Assembly (NCBI RefSeq): GCF_020509005.1
Contig: NC_063013.1
Location: forward strand, 6,820,001 to 6,884,000
Reading direction: 5' to 3'
DNA length: 64,000 nucleotides
Origin: Fulvia fulva
Lineage: Eukaryota > Ascomycota > Dothideomycetes > Mycosphaerellales > Mycosphaerellaceae
Shown piece by piece: positions 45,301-56,869 of the stretch; the stretch's first letter is position 1; each line of letters starts with the position of its first letter. Made by a program: the position numbers and the translations under genes. Below the pieces are notes generated by a model, which was not told where the DNA came from, made no database searches, and saw nothing but the letters and a program-made list of their open reading frames with translations.

Positions 45301-45779
45301 GGAAGACTGAATGGACAAGAACCCCACAGAGGCCAGGAACCCCAAAGGCACTCCAACAGTTTGGTAGCCACAACTACCTACTGTACTCAGACCTGACCAG
45401 GTCAGAAGCAAGCATAGCAATACAAATCCGCTCTGAACACATCGGAGTCAGGGCATACCTGCATCAGAGAAAAGTCCCAGGTATCGAAGACAAGAGTTGC
45501 CCATGCGGCTACCTGTCCCAGAATGTCGAACATAGACTTCTGGTTTGCAAAGAATGGAGTACAGGGAGAGGTGAATGGAGGGCAAGGGCAAGGAACAGAA
45601 ACTTCCAAGCCATGATCAGCAATAAGGGAGACCTCCAGAGAATTACGAGGTGGATCATCCACCAAGGATTTTTGGAGCAGTTCTCTCTTACTAGGGAAAC
45701 AGAGAGATGGATTGAGGAGAGAAAGAAGGAGGAGGAGAGCAGGAAGAGGGGGACAACTCTAGGGTTGCAGACAAGGTAG
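42393..45779 (+). pseudogene. LINE-C ORF2: endonuclease-reverse transcriptase (three TAG)
   Basis: 1128 codons in one frame with TAG at 43134-43136, 43308-43310 and 44784-44786. The N-terminal APE-type endonuclease shows TIQYNVNKSQ, VQEPWIN, LGDFNLHHPTWG and SSDHLPIQVEF, and nicks target DNA to prime reverse transcription. The central RT shows ALGPDGIPNLFIK, YRPIALLNTLGKLLEK, LSLDISGAFNNVSH, GIPQGSTMSPILF and active site FVDDTN (~44445-44462). The C-terminus has a CCHC-like CPCGYLSQNVEHRLLVC. No RNase H domain was recognised. All three stops fit CAG or TGG to TAG changes, so very few mutations separate it from an active element. Confidence 0.93.
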
Positions 45780-45984
45780 TCAGAGGCTAACCACCATGAC
45801 ACTAGTGCACCCTAATGGAAGGAAAACTGAGAACTCATGGCAAGGAAGCTATTAGAGAAGGAGAGGAGGTTTTTACCTAGGAATAGGTTTCCTACCTTAT
45901 ACAGTAACATATATAGACATAAACCCGCATAGGCCGGAGGGCACCACAACGGGTAAATGAATCATCTATCTATCTATATTCGTC

Positions 45985-47023
45985 CCCCTTAGAGCAATAG
46001 CCGTTTCCTAGGTATTATAACTTAATAACGAGAGTACCTCGGTATCGATAGCGTCCTTCTATAAGTAGCCCTATTTAGGATCCCCTACCGTAGCCTTATA
46101 TATCTTCGGGATAGGTACTTCCTATTAGTAGGTAATACCGGGTCCGAATGTAGTAAAGGCGTATTCTTAGACTTTGTCGAATAGTTCCTCTACCGTAGCT
46201 ATTAATATACGTTCGTCGGCATCGGTAAGTCTATTATTTACCTATAGTAGTTAGTAGAACAAAGCTATTATAGCTTTGTAGTACTTAGCCTTATAGTCCT
46301 AGTCCTAGCCGTAGTTATCGTTAGGATCCCTAGTCCTTTTCCTCCGGACGATTAGTTCCGGTAGCTCCGGGGTTTCCTCGATCTTCTTATAGTCCGCGAT
46401 ATTATCTAGTCTACCGGGAAGTTAGATATAGAGCGGTCTTAAGACAGTTGGTCCTTTATCCTTAGCCGTAGCGGGGTTAGTCTCTACGTAGGGAGCGGGG
46501 ATTAGCTAGGTCGGTTCTTCTATAGAGGACTCGGCTACTTTAGTAGTAGAAAGTTAGGGTATTTTATACCCTATCTCGCTTACGTCACTCTCGTCGGGCC
46601 TAGGTATTATACTACCCGAGGATCGTGAGATTGCTATCGGGGTATCCGCTAGTCGCTAAACTAGTAGTAGTCGCGAGACTACTAGTAGTCGACCGACTAG
46701 CCTTCGTTCGGGTACCTTACTAGGTTAGTTCGTAATAGAGACACCTAAATCTAGATCTCCCCCCTTCTCGTTTTCGAACTAATCTACTTAGCTATACTAC
46801 CTAATAGCTCGTATATCTAGCTCCTAGAATAACTATTACTTAGTCGATTGACCGTATCTAACAAAAATAGCTTCCTTACCCCGGTTTATTAACTTATCCT
46901 ATCGTAGCCCTTTTAGATATAATTTCGGTTCTATATAAACTACTCCCCTACAACCCTATACTCTTAGGTGATCTACCGTCGGTACTTTACTAGTAAATAC
47001 TTCTTCCGGCCGAAGTTAGATAC
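45985..47023 (-). pseudogene. Copia-3 fragment: INT-RT linker region, right of LINE-C
   Basis: Matches, on the minus strand, the region between integrase and RT of the neighbouring minus copia (compare 46940-47010 with 49590-49700), but is clearly a different, diverged copy. It is cut at 47024 by the LTR of copia-2. Confidence 0.7.
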
Positions 47024-47257
47024 TATTAAATAGGTACGAGTTACGTAGTAGTTAAAGACGGCGGATTATACGAAAGACGAAGAAGGACCTAATAGGATAG
47101 CGTATATCTATATATAGTATCGCCGGTGTTAGTGTCGGTAGATGCTAGGTGTCCGGATGTTTGCTAGCCTATAGGCTAGTAAACCCTAGTCACGTGATCT
47201 AGTTATATAACACACCTACACCTATATACTTATCCTACGGCCTATATGTTCTTAATA
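47024..47257 (-). repeat. 3' LTR of copia-2
   Basis: Begins TATTAAATAGGTACGAG and ends GTTCTTAATA on the plus strand. Reverse complement of the copia-1 LTR with RIP changes. Hairpin at 47159-47184. Confidence 0.9.
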
Positions 47258-47292
47258 CTCCTACTTAGGCTATATAGTCTCCTACAATCCCT

Positions 47293-50200
47293 TTACGTAA
47301 GCTAGAGCTACCTTATAAAGTTTTAGAACTACTAGCTATTAAGGGGCTTTATTAACCTATTAGTAGCTATGTCCTTTCTATAGTAGTAGTCTACTATAAT
47401 CTTCTTCTACTACTAGAGATGTCTAATATAGTTATATACAATATTAATATACTTTGACCTTTTATGTATATAGGCATCTTTAATAAGTGTTAAAGCGGCT
47501 TAGTTATTACCTATAAGCTTAACTAGCCTTAGCTCGTTAATAGTGCCCTTGCTTACCCTTAGACTCGGCTAGAAAGAGCTCTTTCCTACTAGTTCTAGGC
47601 ACCCCATTTCCCTAAGGACAGTAGCAAGAAATTGTGACTACTTTGCGGCTACGTTTATAGCTATAAACTTAGCTTCTATTGTCAATGTTATAATAGACTT
47701 CTACTTCCTACTTATCTAGGACATAGGTGATCGATAAAGGAACTATACGTATCCTAGAATTGAGACTCTATCCACTTTGTCTATAGCGTAGTCAGAGTCC
47801 GAGTATCCCTAGAGATTGCCCCCTCCCTTTCTATATATAAGACCTAGGTCTAGGTACGACCGTAGGTATCGGGAGAGCTTCTTTAAAGCCTTTATATACT
47901 ACTACGAGGGATTAGCAACATATAAGCTAATTCTTCTAAGGGGAAATGCTAAGTCTAGCCTTGTCATTGTTATTGGCTATATCTAGGTACTATTATGGCT
48001 CTAGTAATCCTGTTTGTTGCACCTCTTATCTATAGGTGCCGTAGGTACTAAATGCTCGTAGCTCTCTATAGGTGAGTAGGTTGGCGTAGCCTTCTCTCTA
48101 GCTATATTCATCTTAGCTAAGTTAGCGTAGACATAGTGTCTTTAATTAAGCTTCAAAGTGCCTTAGGACCTGTCTCTTATAATCCTTATTCTAAGGATCT
48201 TCGTAGGTTCACCAAGATCTTTAATCTTAAACACTTTTCCAAGCTCAGCCTTAAACCACTGAACATCTGATAGCTTCGGAGCTACAATAGGTATGTCATC
48301 TATATAGGTAAGGACCATAAGGTCTCTATCCGTATAGATAAGTAGGCATAGATCTACCTAGGACTAGGTAAATCTAATCTTCTCTAGCTTTGTAACACAG
48401 AGCTTGTTCTAGTCTCTAGCTGCTTACTTAAGCCTATAAAGGCTTCGTAGGACCTTAAATACTATGTTTAGAGGTGCTTTAACTCCTAGGAGTAGGATTA
48501 TATAGATGTCTTTAAGAAGGCTACTTTAGGTAAAAGCATTATTTATATCGACTAGGTACATCTCGAGATCTCTCTTATATACTACTGCTATAAATACTCG
48601 GAGAGTATTATATCTAGTAGTAGGTGTAAAGGTCTCTTCGAAGTCAACCCTATATTTCTATAAAAACCCTCTTATAACTAGTCTTGCCTTGAACTTCTTA
48701 ATAGCTCTACTAATTATTCTTTTCACATCAAAGACCTACCTAGAAGTAATTAGATTCGCACCCTTTCGCGGTATAACTACTTCCTAGGTATTGTTACTTA
48801 CTAAGGCAATAAGTTCGTTCTCGATTGCCTCTCTCTATATATATCCCTATTCGGGGTCTCCTACGGCTACCTTATAGGACTTTAAGATTAGTACTTCCTA
48901 CTAATAGGCTATGGCCTGCCTAATAGTAGCAAATGTATGTTCTTCTACGTCGTTCAGAATCTCCTCTACCTAGCTTATTATAGGGTCTAGATAGAACATC
49001 TAGGCGATAAGAGCCTTATAGTGTTTAGCCTTATACTCTTTAGAGTTATTATCTCCGTCCCCCCTTAACCTCTTGTTACCTATAACCTAAGGTAGCGCTA
49101 GGTGTTTGGATAGGTCGAACTGAACGGCATCTTCTTTTTCTTTTATTAGAGTACCCTAATCTCTAAACTTCTAGTATTCCCTAATGTCCTTTAGGGGAGG
49201 GGGAAGTTGTATAAACAGCGGTTACTATAGTATTAATGACTTGGGTAGGTTCTGTATAGATCCACCGTTATCGGCCTTCGATAGTGTTAAAACCGCCTTA
49301 ATATTTTCTCCTAGCCTTCGTAACGGTGTCTCTAATAATCCCCTATCGGAAAATTTCGCCCTAAAGGGCTTCCTCCTAACAGGATTACGCTATAGCGCTC
49401 GACTCGGCTACTTAGTAAAGGTGATACTAAGATCTATATCTCCCCCCTTCTTATTCTTAAACTAGTCGACGTGACTATACGTTTTTATAGCTTTTATATC
49501 GGGATCCTAGAACAGCTATTGTTTTGTAGTGTTTTCTAAGTAGTCTATAAATACGGCTTCTTTTCCTCGGTTCATTAACTTGTCTCTCCTTAAGCCTTAA
49601 GGTTAGGCCCTTAGGTCTATATAGACTAGAGCTTTATATCCCTAGGCGCGGAAATGGTCGACTGACGGTACTTAGCTAATAAAGGCTTCTTCTAGTAAAA
49701 GAGCAATACTATTAATAATCGGACTATTAGGTAGTCTGTTTCTGATTATAGTCTATACTTATAAAGCTTCTAGCTAGAACTTAACTAGTATACTAGAGTC
49801 TTTAAGTATAGCCCGGACTATATTCTTAGAGGCTTGAATTGACCTTTCTATAGGTTCATTTTAAAGAGAGTTATAGGTATTAGTTATGTCTATCTAAGTA
49901 TCAAACTCCTTCTCCTACTCTTTTAGTAAGGCGAGAATTTCCTTTATACTATTACTACAGATCGTAGACAGAAAGCACCTTAACTACCGTTCTACCTAGA
50001 CCTCCTAATCCCGTAGGGCTATAGGAGCGTCGCTCCTAGCCTTTAAAGGGATTATCCACTTCTTCCTAGAGAAGTTGTCTACAATCTTAAGCCAATATTT
50101 ATATCCTAGCCTAGAGACTACGCCCTAAAAAGGCCTATAGATATCAATAGAGATAAGGGCCAGCCTCTCCTTTTTCCTCTCTATAGCAGGTCCTTTAAAC

Positions 50201-51822
50201 TTCCTTATGTTTATAAGGGAGCAGACCTTATAAATCTAGTGTCTAGAAGGAATAGGAATAGGATCTTTCTTATTAGTGACTCTATATAGGTTTCTTAGTA
50301 GTCCTATACTAAGGTGTATATATCTTCTATACTATAGCTCCTACTGATCTTCGGACTTAGTATTAGCTATAGCGATACCGTCACGTTCTTAAGAGAGTAT
50401 ACTAGTATACTATAGCTTAAGAATTTCCGAGATCGAGTAGATAAACGGTACTCCTCCTCGAACTTTGGTCTAGACAACGGGTTTACTAGACAAGGATTTT
50501 AGGGTGAAACTAGGTGGTTAGATAGCAAACTATTAGCTAAACTAATTCTACGAAACAAGACTAACTCTAAGGCTAGGAACAAACAGGACATTTTCTAAGA
50601 CAATTTGCTTTCTAGAAGGACTACCTATTACTACACTTCCTATATATATAGCTTGTAGATAGCTACCCCTAACCTTGATCTACATCCTCTTTTAAAGAGG
50701 CTTTAGTGTCCTAAATAGTGAATCTTAGTCAGTTATATATAATGATGTATAAGAGTCAAGTAACTCCTCGGACGAGGTGTACTTACCTTTAGCTTCTATA
50801 GCAGAATAGGCAACCTCATTAACATTATTATCTTCTAATAGTATCTTAGAGTCTGATGCGTCTTCCTAGGTCGTATAGGCCCTTATAGGCTTCTTACTAG
50901 AGGAGGCCTTTAGCTTACGGCTCTCCTTTATCTACTTTATAAGGTCCGTTATCACCTTAAGGACATCACGAAGGTTTAGTAATAATGACCTCCTATAAGG
51001 TAGTGACGGTTGTCTCTTAGTAGGGTAGGTAACCCTAGCTAGTTTGTCCTTGTTCCTAACAGCCTACTAAGCTATAGAAAGGTGTAGGCACTTGCTTATA
51101 AAATGGTCACTACCGTAGAGATAGTACGTGAGCTTGCCCTAGAAACCCTTCTTAGCGAACATAGCTATCCCTTAATAAATTATTAATTCTTGCTTCTCCC
51201 TAAGAATTGTAAGAATGTCTTGTAGTAAGAGATTTACCTAGGCATTAATTGTATTGCGAATTGAGCTAAACGAGTCTAGTAGAGCTACTAAGAGTTGCTA
51301 GATCTTTCTGTCCTTAGTCTTAATATCTTAGAACTAAGGCGAGATTGAAACAGCCCTCCTTATAATTAAGCTAAGCTCCTACTAGGCGTCATCTATTGAC
51401 TAGTCCTCTATTATCACGAAATTGGTGTATTGCTGAAGCAAACTTCTTCTAGTAGCGAGAAGTCTTCTCTTGTATTTAGCTTCAGCCTATTCCTATAACT
51501 CCTTCGTATACCGGATCTCGTATATTATCTCTTAGTTATCTATCGATAGACAGATATACATCTTATATAGGGCCGTTATATTATGCCGTCTATACGATGC
51601 CTTCCTTATCGCTTAATCTAAAGGAAGGGATAACTCCGATAATATAGAGGGTGTAGCTATAGATAGGGTTGTAGCGGGAATGTCCGTAATAATGTCTTTA
51701 AGGACCTAGTTAATCTACTTTAATACTAGGTGTATTCTTATTAGCTAGAACTATGTTTCGTAGTTCTCTCTTATTAGAAGAGGTACTACTCTCTTTCTTA
51801 TAAATCTAGTCTCTTTCTCCAT
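47293..51822 (-). pseudogene. Gag-pol polyprotein of copia-2, RIP-mutated
   Basis: Same gene as in copia-1, read on the minus strand from ATG at 51820-51822 to TAA at 47293-47295. This is 4530 nt, an exact multiple of three, so no net frameshift relative to copia-1. Gag is at about 50.9-51.8 kb, protease and integrase 49.5-50.8 kb, RT 48.2-48.8 kb, RNase H 47.3-48.0 kb. Many CAG to TAG and TGG to TAG stops. The start codon is preserved here although it is lost in copia-1. Confidence 0.87.
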
Positions 51823-52328
51823 TTTTGTAAGTTAAGGGACAGGTTAGCTACCCTTAGGTAAAAGGATATATTCGGTCGTACGCGATCGGATCGAAATGGG
51901 ATAAACCAAACGCGAGGTTAATAGCGAAGAGGATAGCTATCCGCCGGGAAGAGGAGGAAAGTCGGCCGGTAAGGATCGTGTTAGTACTAAGACACTATAG
52001 CGTAACTCTCTTAGTAGAGGGGGTTTTTAAGATACTGCGGCTCTCTTAGAATAAACAGTTAGTCGATACGAACGCGATGTCCGGAGAGCGACTCTTCTTA
52101 GTAAGCTCGCCTACTTATCTAAGGTATTAGTATAGGCTCCCTAACTCGGAGTCTAATAGTGCCTTACTAGGCTCTTTTATGTCTTATATATACCTATAGT
52201 ACGGCTATAGCTTTCTATATAAGGCGGGTACGGCCTCTAGTCTGCCTTCCTTTTGTTCTAAAGAGAAATAACTCTAATACGACTTTATCGAGGGTAAAAC
52301 ACCGAGTTACTAACCCGGGCTTATAACC

Positions 52329-52562
52329 TATTAAATAGGTACGAGTTGCGTAGTAGTAGAAGACGGCGGATTATACGAAAGACAAAGAAGGACCTAATAG
52401 GATAGCGTATATCTATATATAGGATCGCCGGTATTAGTATAGGTAGATACTAGGTGTCCGGATGTTTACTAGCCTATAGGCTAGTAAACCCTAGTTACGT
52501 GATCTAGTTATATAACACACCTACACCTATATACTTGTCCTACGGCCTATATATTCTTAATA
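52329..52562 (-). repeat. 5' LTR of copia-2
   Basis: Partner of 47024-47257. Hairpin 52464-52489 is a perfect 11-bp stem, GTTTACTAGCC/GGCTAGTAAAC. Confidence 0.9.
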
Positions 52563-55500
52563 TAGTATATCGGCGGTAACTTCTCCTTCGGGTTATAATT
52601 AAACTACTTATTTAAGAATTAGTCTAGATTATTAGTAGCTATTATACTTAGCTTAAGCTCTCCGCCGTCGCTCTTACGCCTAGTAGGTATAATGTAGAAG
52701 TACTTAGCCCTAGGCCGGTACGCGTATATCCCCTACGCGCGTTAAGAAACGCCCTAGTAGTCTACTTCTTCATCGTCTATATCTTCTAGGTTATATAATA
52801 AGACATTTAGCTCTACTCCTCCTACTATAAAGCTCGCTACTTCTCTAGTTAAGGGCTCTAGTCCGTACCGTACTAGTACCTCTTTCTTCTTCTCGCGGTA
52901 GTTTAGGGATTATACTATTGTCGATGTCTTATTCTATAGATAGTAACTAAAGTAGTAATCCGATCTAAATACTACCTCGCCTATCTCCTAGAAGATGTTT
53001 AGGTTATACGCTATAAGCTACGGTAGGCTAAAGACGATATCGTATTCGAGGTCGGTAACGTAGTATAACATTTGCTCGTAATAATCGCTAATAACTACGT
53101 CTATAAGGGCCGCGTATATAATCTACCGCGTAGTGGCCGTTCTATCTCCTAGTATTAGTCGTCGGCTCTACGTTAAAGGGATTAGGGGTATTATATATTT
53201 GCGTATAAATTTCTAGTTAAGAAAGAGAGAGGTAGAAGTAGAATCTATAAGTCTCGAGCCTTTCTATATTATATTATTACGGGTAATACTATATAAGGGT
53301 ATATAGCTAGCTATTACTTATCTAGTACGTATACCGATATCTTAAGCTCCTTACTATAGTCTATTACTATCTCTTACATTCCGTGTCTCTTAATCTTATA
53401 CTCTTTCTATCCTAGGAAGTTTAGGTAACCGCTATCTACTACGCTTAGGTAGCGGTCGTACTATTTCCCTACTACGGATCGGCGGCTAGGGAACTAAGGT
53501 TTACGTTCGGATTCGGCGTAGTATTATATAGACGCGGTAGGCGGTAGTCGCTATCGTACCTATATATTAGGTATTTAGGGTTAGTCGATACGTAAGAACC
53601 TATACGGTAGTAGTAGTACTTACCCTACTTCTTAGGGTCTTCGCGCTACTTACGGTTAAGCGTAGGTAGGTTCTATAGATATATCGGTAGATCCTCCTTC
53701 TTCTTAGTACTAGCGTACTATAGTAGGCGCTATACTAAGGCACCTACTATACCGGTAGCGGTACTAGTAACTACGTTACCGTTATTCTAGTTATTCTAGC
53801 CGCTATTACCGTTCGAGTTGCTATTACTACGGGGGCGCTCCTTCTACGGGTATAGTCGATCTGTCTCGTAGAAACTCTCGTCTAGTACCGTATACTCCTC
53901 GATAACTTCTTATATACTATCTAGGCGGCGGTCGACTTCGCGGTCGCCGAAGGTCTTAATAAAGTACTTACGGTTTAGTCGGTTACGGAATAGTATAAGC
54001 TCGGTCTTATTAGTTAATAATATCTAGGCGCGTAACTTCGAGTAGCGGGTATAGAAGGCTATAAAGGTTTCGCCTTGTTCTTACTTATAGGTAGTAATAT
54101 TAACTATAGCCTTAGTTCCTTTATTACGTATACTATATTAGCGTGCTTTCTAATCTAATAACTCTTCTCTAGTCTTAAACTCTTTAAAGGACTACTGTCT
54201 AGGTATAGGGATCCTCGGCTTAATACTTCGCTAAGGATTACCTTACGTCTACCTATATACGAAGCGTAGACTTTCTACCTTAGTACGGAAGGTTACTATA
54301 GTTAGCTTTAGGAGAACACTACTATACTAGCTATTAAAATTAGGGTCGTTATCGTTCTTAAAGTACTTAGGATTAGGTATACCCTTACCGATCTCTATAC
54401 CGCAAGTAAGGGTACGGTTAATAGTAAAGAGACGTTCTAGAAGGTTAACTAGTAGTATCTAGGTACGGGTATTACGTATTCTCGAGTTACGACTATTATT
54501 AGGTCCTAGTCGCGGACGGTCGTTATTACGTCCTCGGCTATTATTACTACGGTTATCGTCGTCTCTATCGTTATTACTACTACCGCTACCGCTACGTCTA
54601 CTAGTAGCTTCGCGATACTTACGTATTAGCTACTCGAGTAAGGTCTCGCGTAGGCGGGAACGAGAGGGTCGGCGGCCTAAGCGGCCCCTACCTCCGTTCT
54701 ATATAGTGTCTCCTACCTTAAGCCGAGCCTTTAGGTTATCGACTTCTTGTTATAGGGCCTAGTTCTTCGCCTTAGCATCTTATACCTTCTTCTTCTCCTT
54801 CTCGTAGATCTCGCTAAACTGCTTATATAGGTTATTAGCTTCCTTATATTTCTTCTCTAGCTCTTATAACTTAGCTAGGTCGTAATCCTTCTTACGCTTA
54901 AGATCTACTACCATTTTCTATATAATAAGCTCTTTACTTCGTAGTATCTTATAGATACGGTCGTATTCGGTATATAGCGTAGTATACTAGGTGTTCTAGA
55001 GGTCGTTAGCTCGCTCTATTATATCGAGTTGTCTACCTTTAGTAATCGCTATATTTACTACCTATAGTACGAAGTCGTAGGTAGTCTTCGGGTATTAGGA
55101 TATAAGAGTCGTAAGGTTATCTAGGGTGACATTCTAGTATTCGGATACGAGAATGTGTTCTACCTCGTCGAGTAATAGATATACCTCGTCTAGGTCGCCG
55201 CCTAGGTTCTCTTCGAGCTTAAACTCGAACAGTTCTATAAAGTCAATCTTACTACCTTCTTCTCGCTCGAAGGCCTTCTAGTAAGCTTTATTAATCTCTT
55301 ATTATAGCGCGACACCGGTGTCTACTATAACCCGCCGGTTATCGTCCTATATCTAACTCTAAGGAAAAGAGGAGAGGTCGGGGAAAAGAGATATACGCTA
55401 CTTACTTTTGCCCTTAGGCTTAGGTAGCGGTAGTATGCCGCTATTCGCTATTTATAAAGTTATATTATCTAGGTTCGGGGGAGGCGTAACGGTACCTATA

Positions 55501-55690
55501 TCCTGACTATCTACGAGCGCGCGACTACCTACTAATAATGTCGCCGCGTTACGTTCTCTAGGTATCTACGCGCTATACGCCTTACCGTATTCTATATTCT
55601 AATACGACTCTACGCGTTCTCGAGTTCTACGGTTCTATCTATTCCTATTATTACGCGTCCCTTACCTAGATCCGCGATCTAGGTAGAGTA
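52563..55690 (-). pseudogene. Gag-protease fragment of minus gypsy-3
   Basis: Minus-strand reading gives a protease-end motif (LEYDIVFSLP then LIAYNLNIF) around 52995-53075. Further right is a long helical, charged gag region with coiled-coil character (~54.1-55.3 kb). It is similar in layout to gypsy-1 gag. Pol is absent: copia-2's 5' LTR abuts at 52562. RIP-saturated. Confidence 0.65.
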
Positions 55691-55699
55691 GTAGAACAA

Positions 55700-55885
55700 A
55701 CTATAAGGGCGCGCGTACTATAGGGTCCGAACGAGATAGTTATTATTCTACGAAGCTACGAAAGAGGAGCGCGAGGCGCGGCGAAGTTATAAAGTAAAGC
55801 TAAGCCGCGCTAACCCGATACGGAAGGTCCGCGGTTCAGCCGGGCCGACGTAGCTATAGTAAGGGGTCGCGGGCTACCCGTAATA
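55700..55885. repeat. Probable gypsy LTR
   Basis: Ends CCCGTAATA at 55885, like the other gypsy LTRs, and has a similar CG-rich interior. It could be the 5' LTR of minus gypsy-3 or of a plus element to its right. The left limit is estimated. Confidence 0.4.
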
Positions 55886-55909
55886 AATTGTTTCTAGACT
55901 AGTAAGTAC

Positions 55910-56848
55910 TCTACCTACGACCGTAGCCGGTCTCGTACTAAGTTTAGCTATACTAAGCGGTCTTCCCGGTTAAAGGACTCTAAGCGCCTAGTTACCCCTA
56001 GTAAGGTAGCTAACTTCTCTAATCTTCTATAGGCCTACGATATTACTTAGGTTACGGAGTCTAGTTAGTTCTAGAACACTAAGTTTAAGTATCGTAATCT
56101 AGCTTAGATTAACGCCCCGACCCTAGCTATATATAGTCTAGTCTTCTATGTTAGTCGTAAGCCTTATACTACCCGCGACGCCGCTAGCCGCCTAAAGGCC
56201 GCGTTAAAGGCTAACTTAGCTTACGTCCGCGCCTTTATTTACGAGAACGCCGAGACTAATACGAATAGATCTAGCTAGGAGGAGAACACCTTAGATAAGG
56301 AGGACGACGGCTTATTTAGGTTACTAACTAAGTCTAGTAAGTCCGCTAGTACACCTAAGGTACCTAGGAAGCCTCCTAGTAAGAAGCCCGTATCTTTAGC
56401 TAGTAAGAAGCCCGCGGCCTTAGCTAAGAAGAAGTCGGCTCCTAGGACTCGGCGTAGCCCTCGGTAGATGTCGCCGCGCTATACCCTAGACCGTAACGAG
56501 CCGTAGGAGGGTCTAAGCGATACCTCCGACTACGTTAGGTAGCTCCGCGAGATTCTAGTATAGACGCCTCTCCTAGAAGACTCTAAGGGTAAGGGCGAGG
56601 CGGTCGTAACCTCGCCTACGGTCTACGGTCGTATAGCTAGTCCTCCCGTTCTTCTAGTAGCTAAGCGGTTTAGGCGGTTAATCGCGACTAGACGTACTTT
56701 ACGATTCGGCTCGATTACCGAGAGACCGAGAGGGGCTATAGTTCTATCTAGCTCCTTAGCTCGTTCGCCTATACCGATAATAGAGGATAATAATAGAGAG
56801 GATCTAGAGGTAGTACCTAGTAATTTCCGGTTTCTAGGTTAGAAGTAA
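55910..56848 (+). pseudogene. Fossil reading frame of unknown family, basic and Ser/Pro/Lys-rich
   Basis: A plus-strand frame of 313 codons is interrupted only by TAG, the RIP product of CAG/TGG, until a closing TAA at 56846-56848. It reads as a real former gene: an N-terminal basic stretch (TKFSYTKRSSRLKDSKR), a middle helical part (ASRLKAALKANLAYVRAFIY), and a repetitive basic segment (KPPSKKPVSLASKKPAALAK, then KKKSAPRTRRSPR). It ends in an acidic/Pro tail (SPIPIIEDNNREDLEVVPSN). No domain was recognised. It follows an LTR end directly, so a gag-like or extra ORF of a gypsy element is the simplest idea. A captured host gene is possible. The original start codon is not identified. Confidence 0.6.
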
Positions 56849-56869
56849 GGCTCTAAGAGTCTAGATAAT

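Larger units (their letters stand above)
41056..45973 (+). mobile_element. Young, nearly unmutated Tad1-like LINE (LINE-C)
   Basis: An 11-bp target duplication CTATATTCGTC flanks it (41045-41055 and 45974-45984). The 4918-bp body ends in an ATCATCTATCTAT tail. Two long ORFs are interrupted by only four in-frame TAG codons. CpA and TpG are common throughout, in sharp contrast to LINE-A and LINE-B. Confidence 0.95.
47024..52562 (-). mobile_element. Complete minus-strand Ty1/copia element (copia-2)
   Basis: LTRs at 47024-47257 and 52329-52562 (234 bp each), same family as copia-1. The 5539-bp length agrees with copia-1's 5529 bp. The inverted primer site lies next to the right LTR and the polypurine complement CTCCTACTTAGG next to the left. 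It is RIP-mutated throughout, but moderately in the RT region. Flanking 5-mers (GATAC, TAGTA) do not match. Confidence 0.93.

Noticed and set aside
49184..49465. 93-codon plus frame inside copia-2
   Set aside because: Antisense shadow of the copia polyprotein; the same antisense frame exists opposite copia-1 pol.
47019..52567. Target duplication for copia-2 (GATAC/TAGTA)
   Set aside because: The 5-mers do not match even when CpA/TpG changes are allowed.
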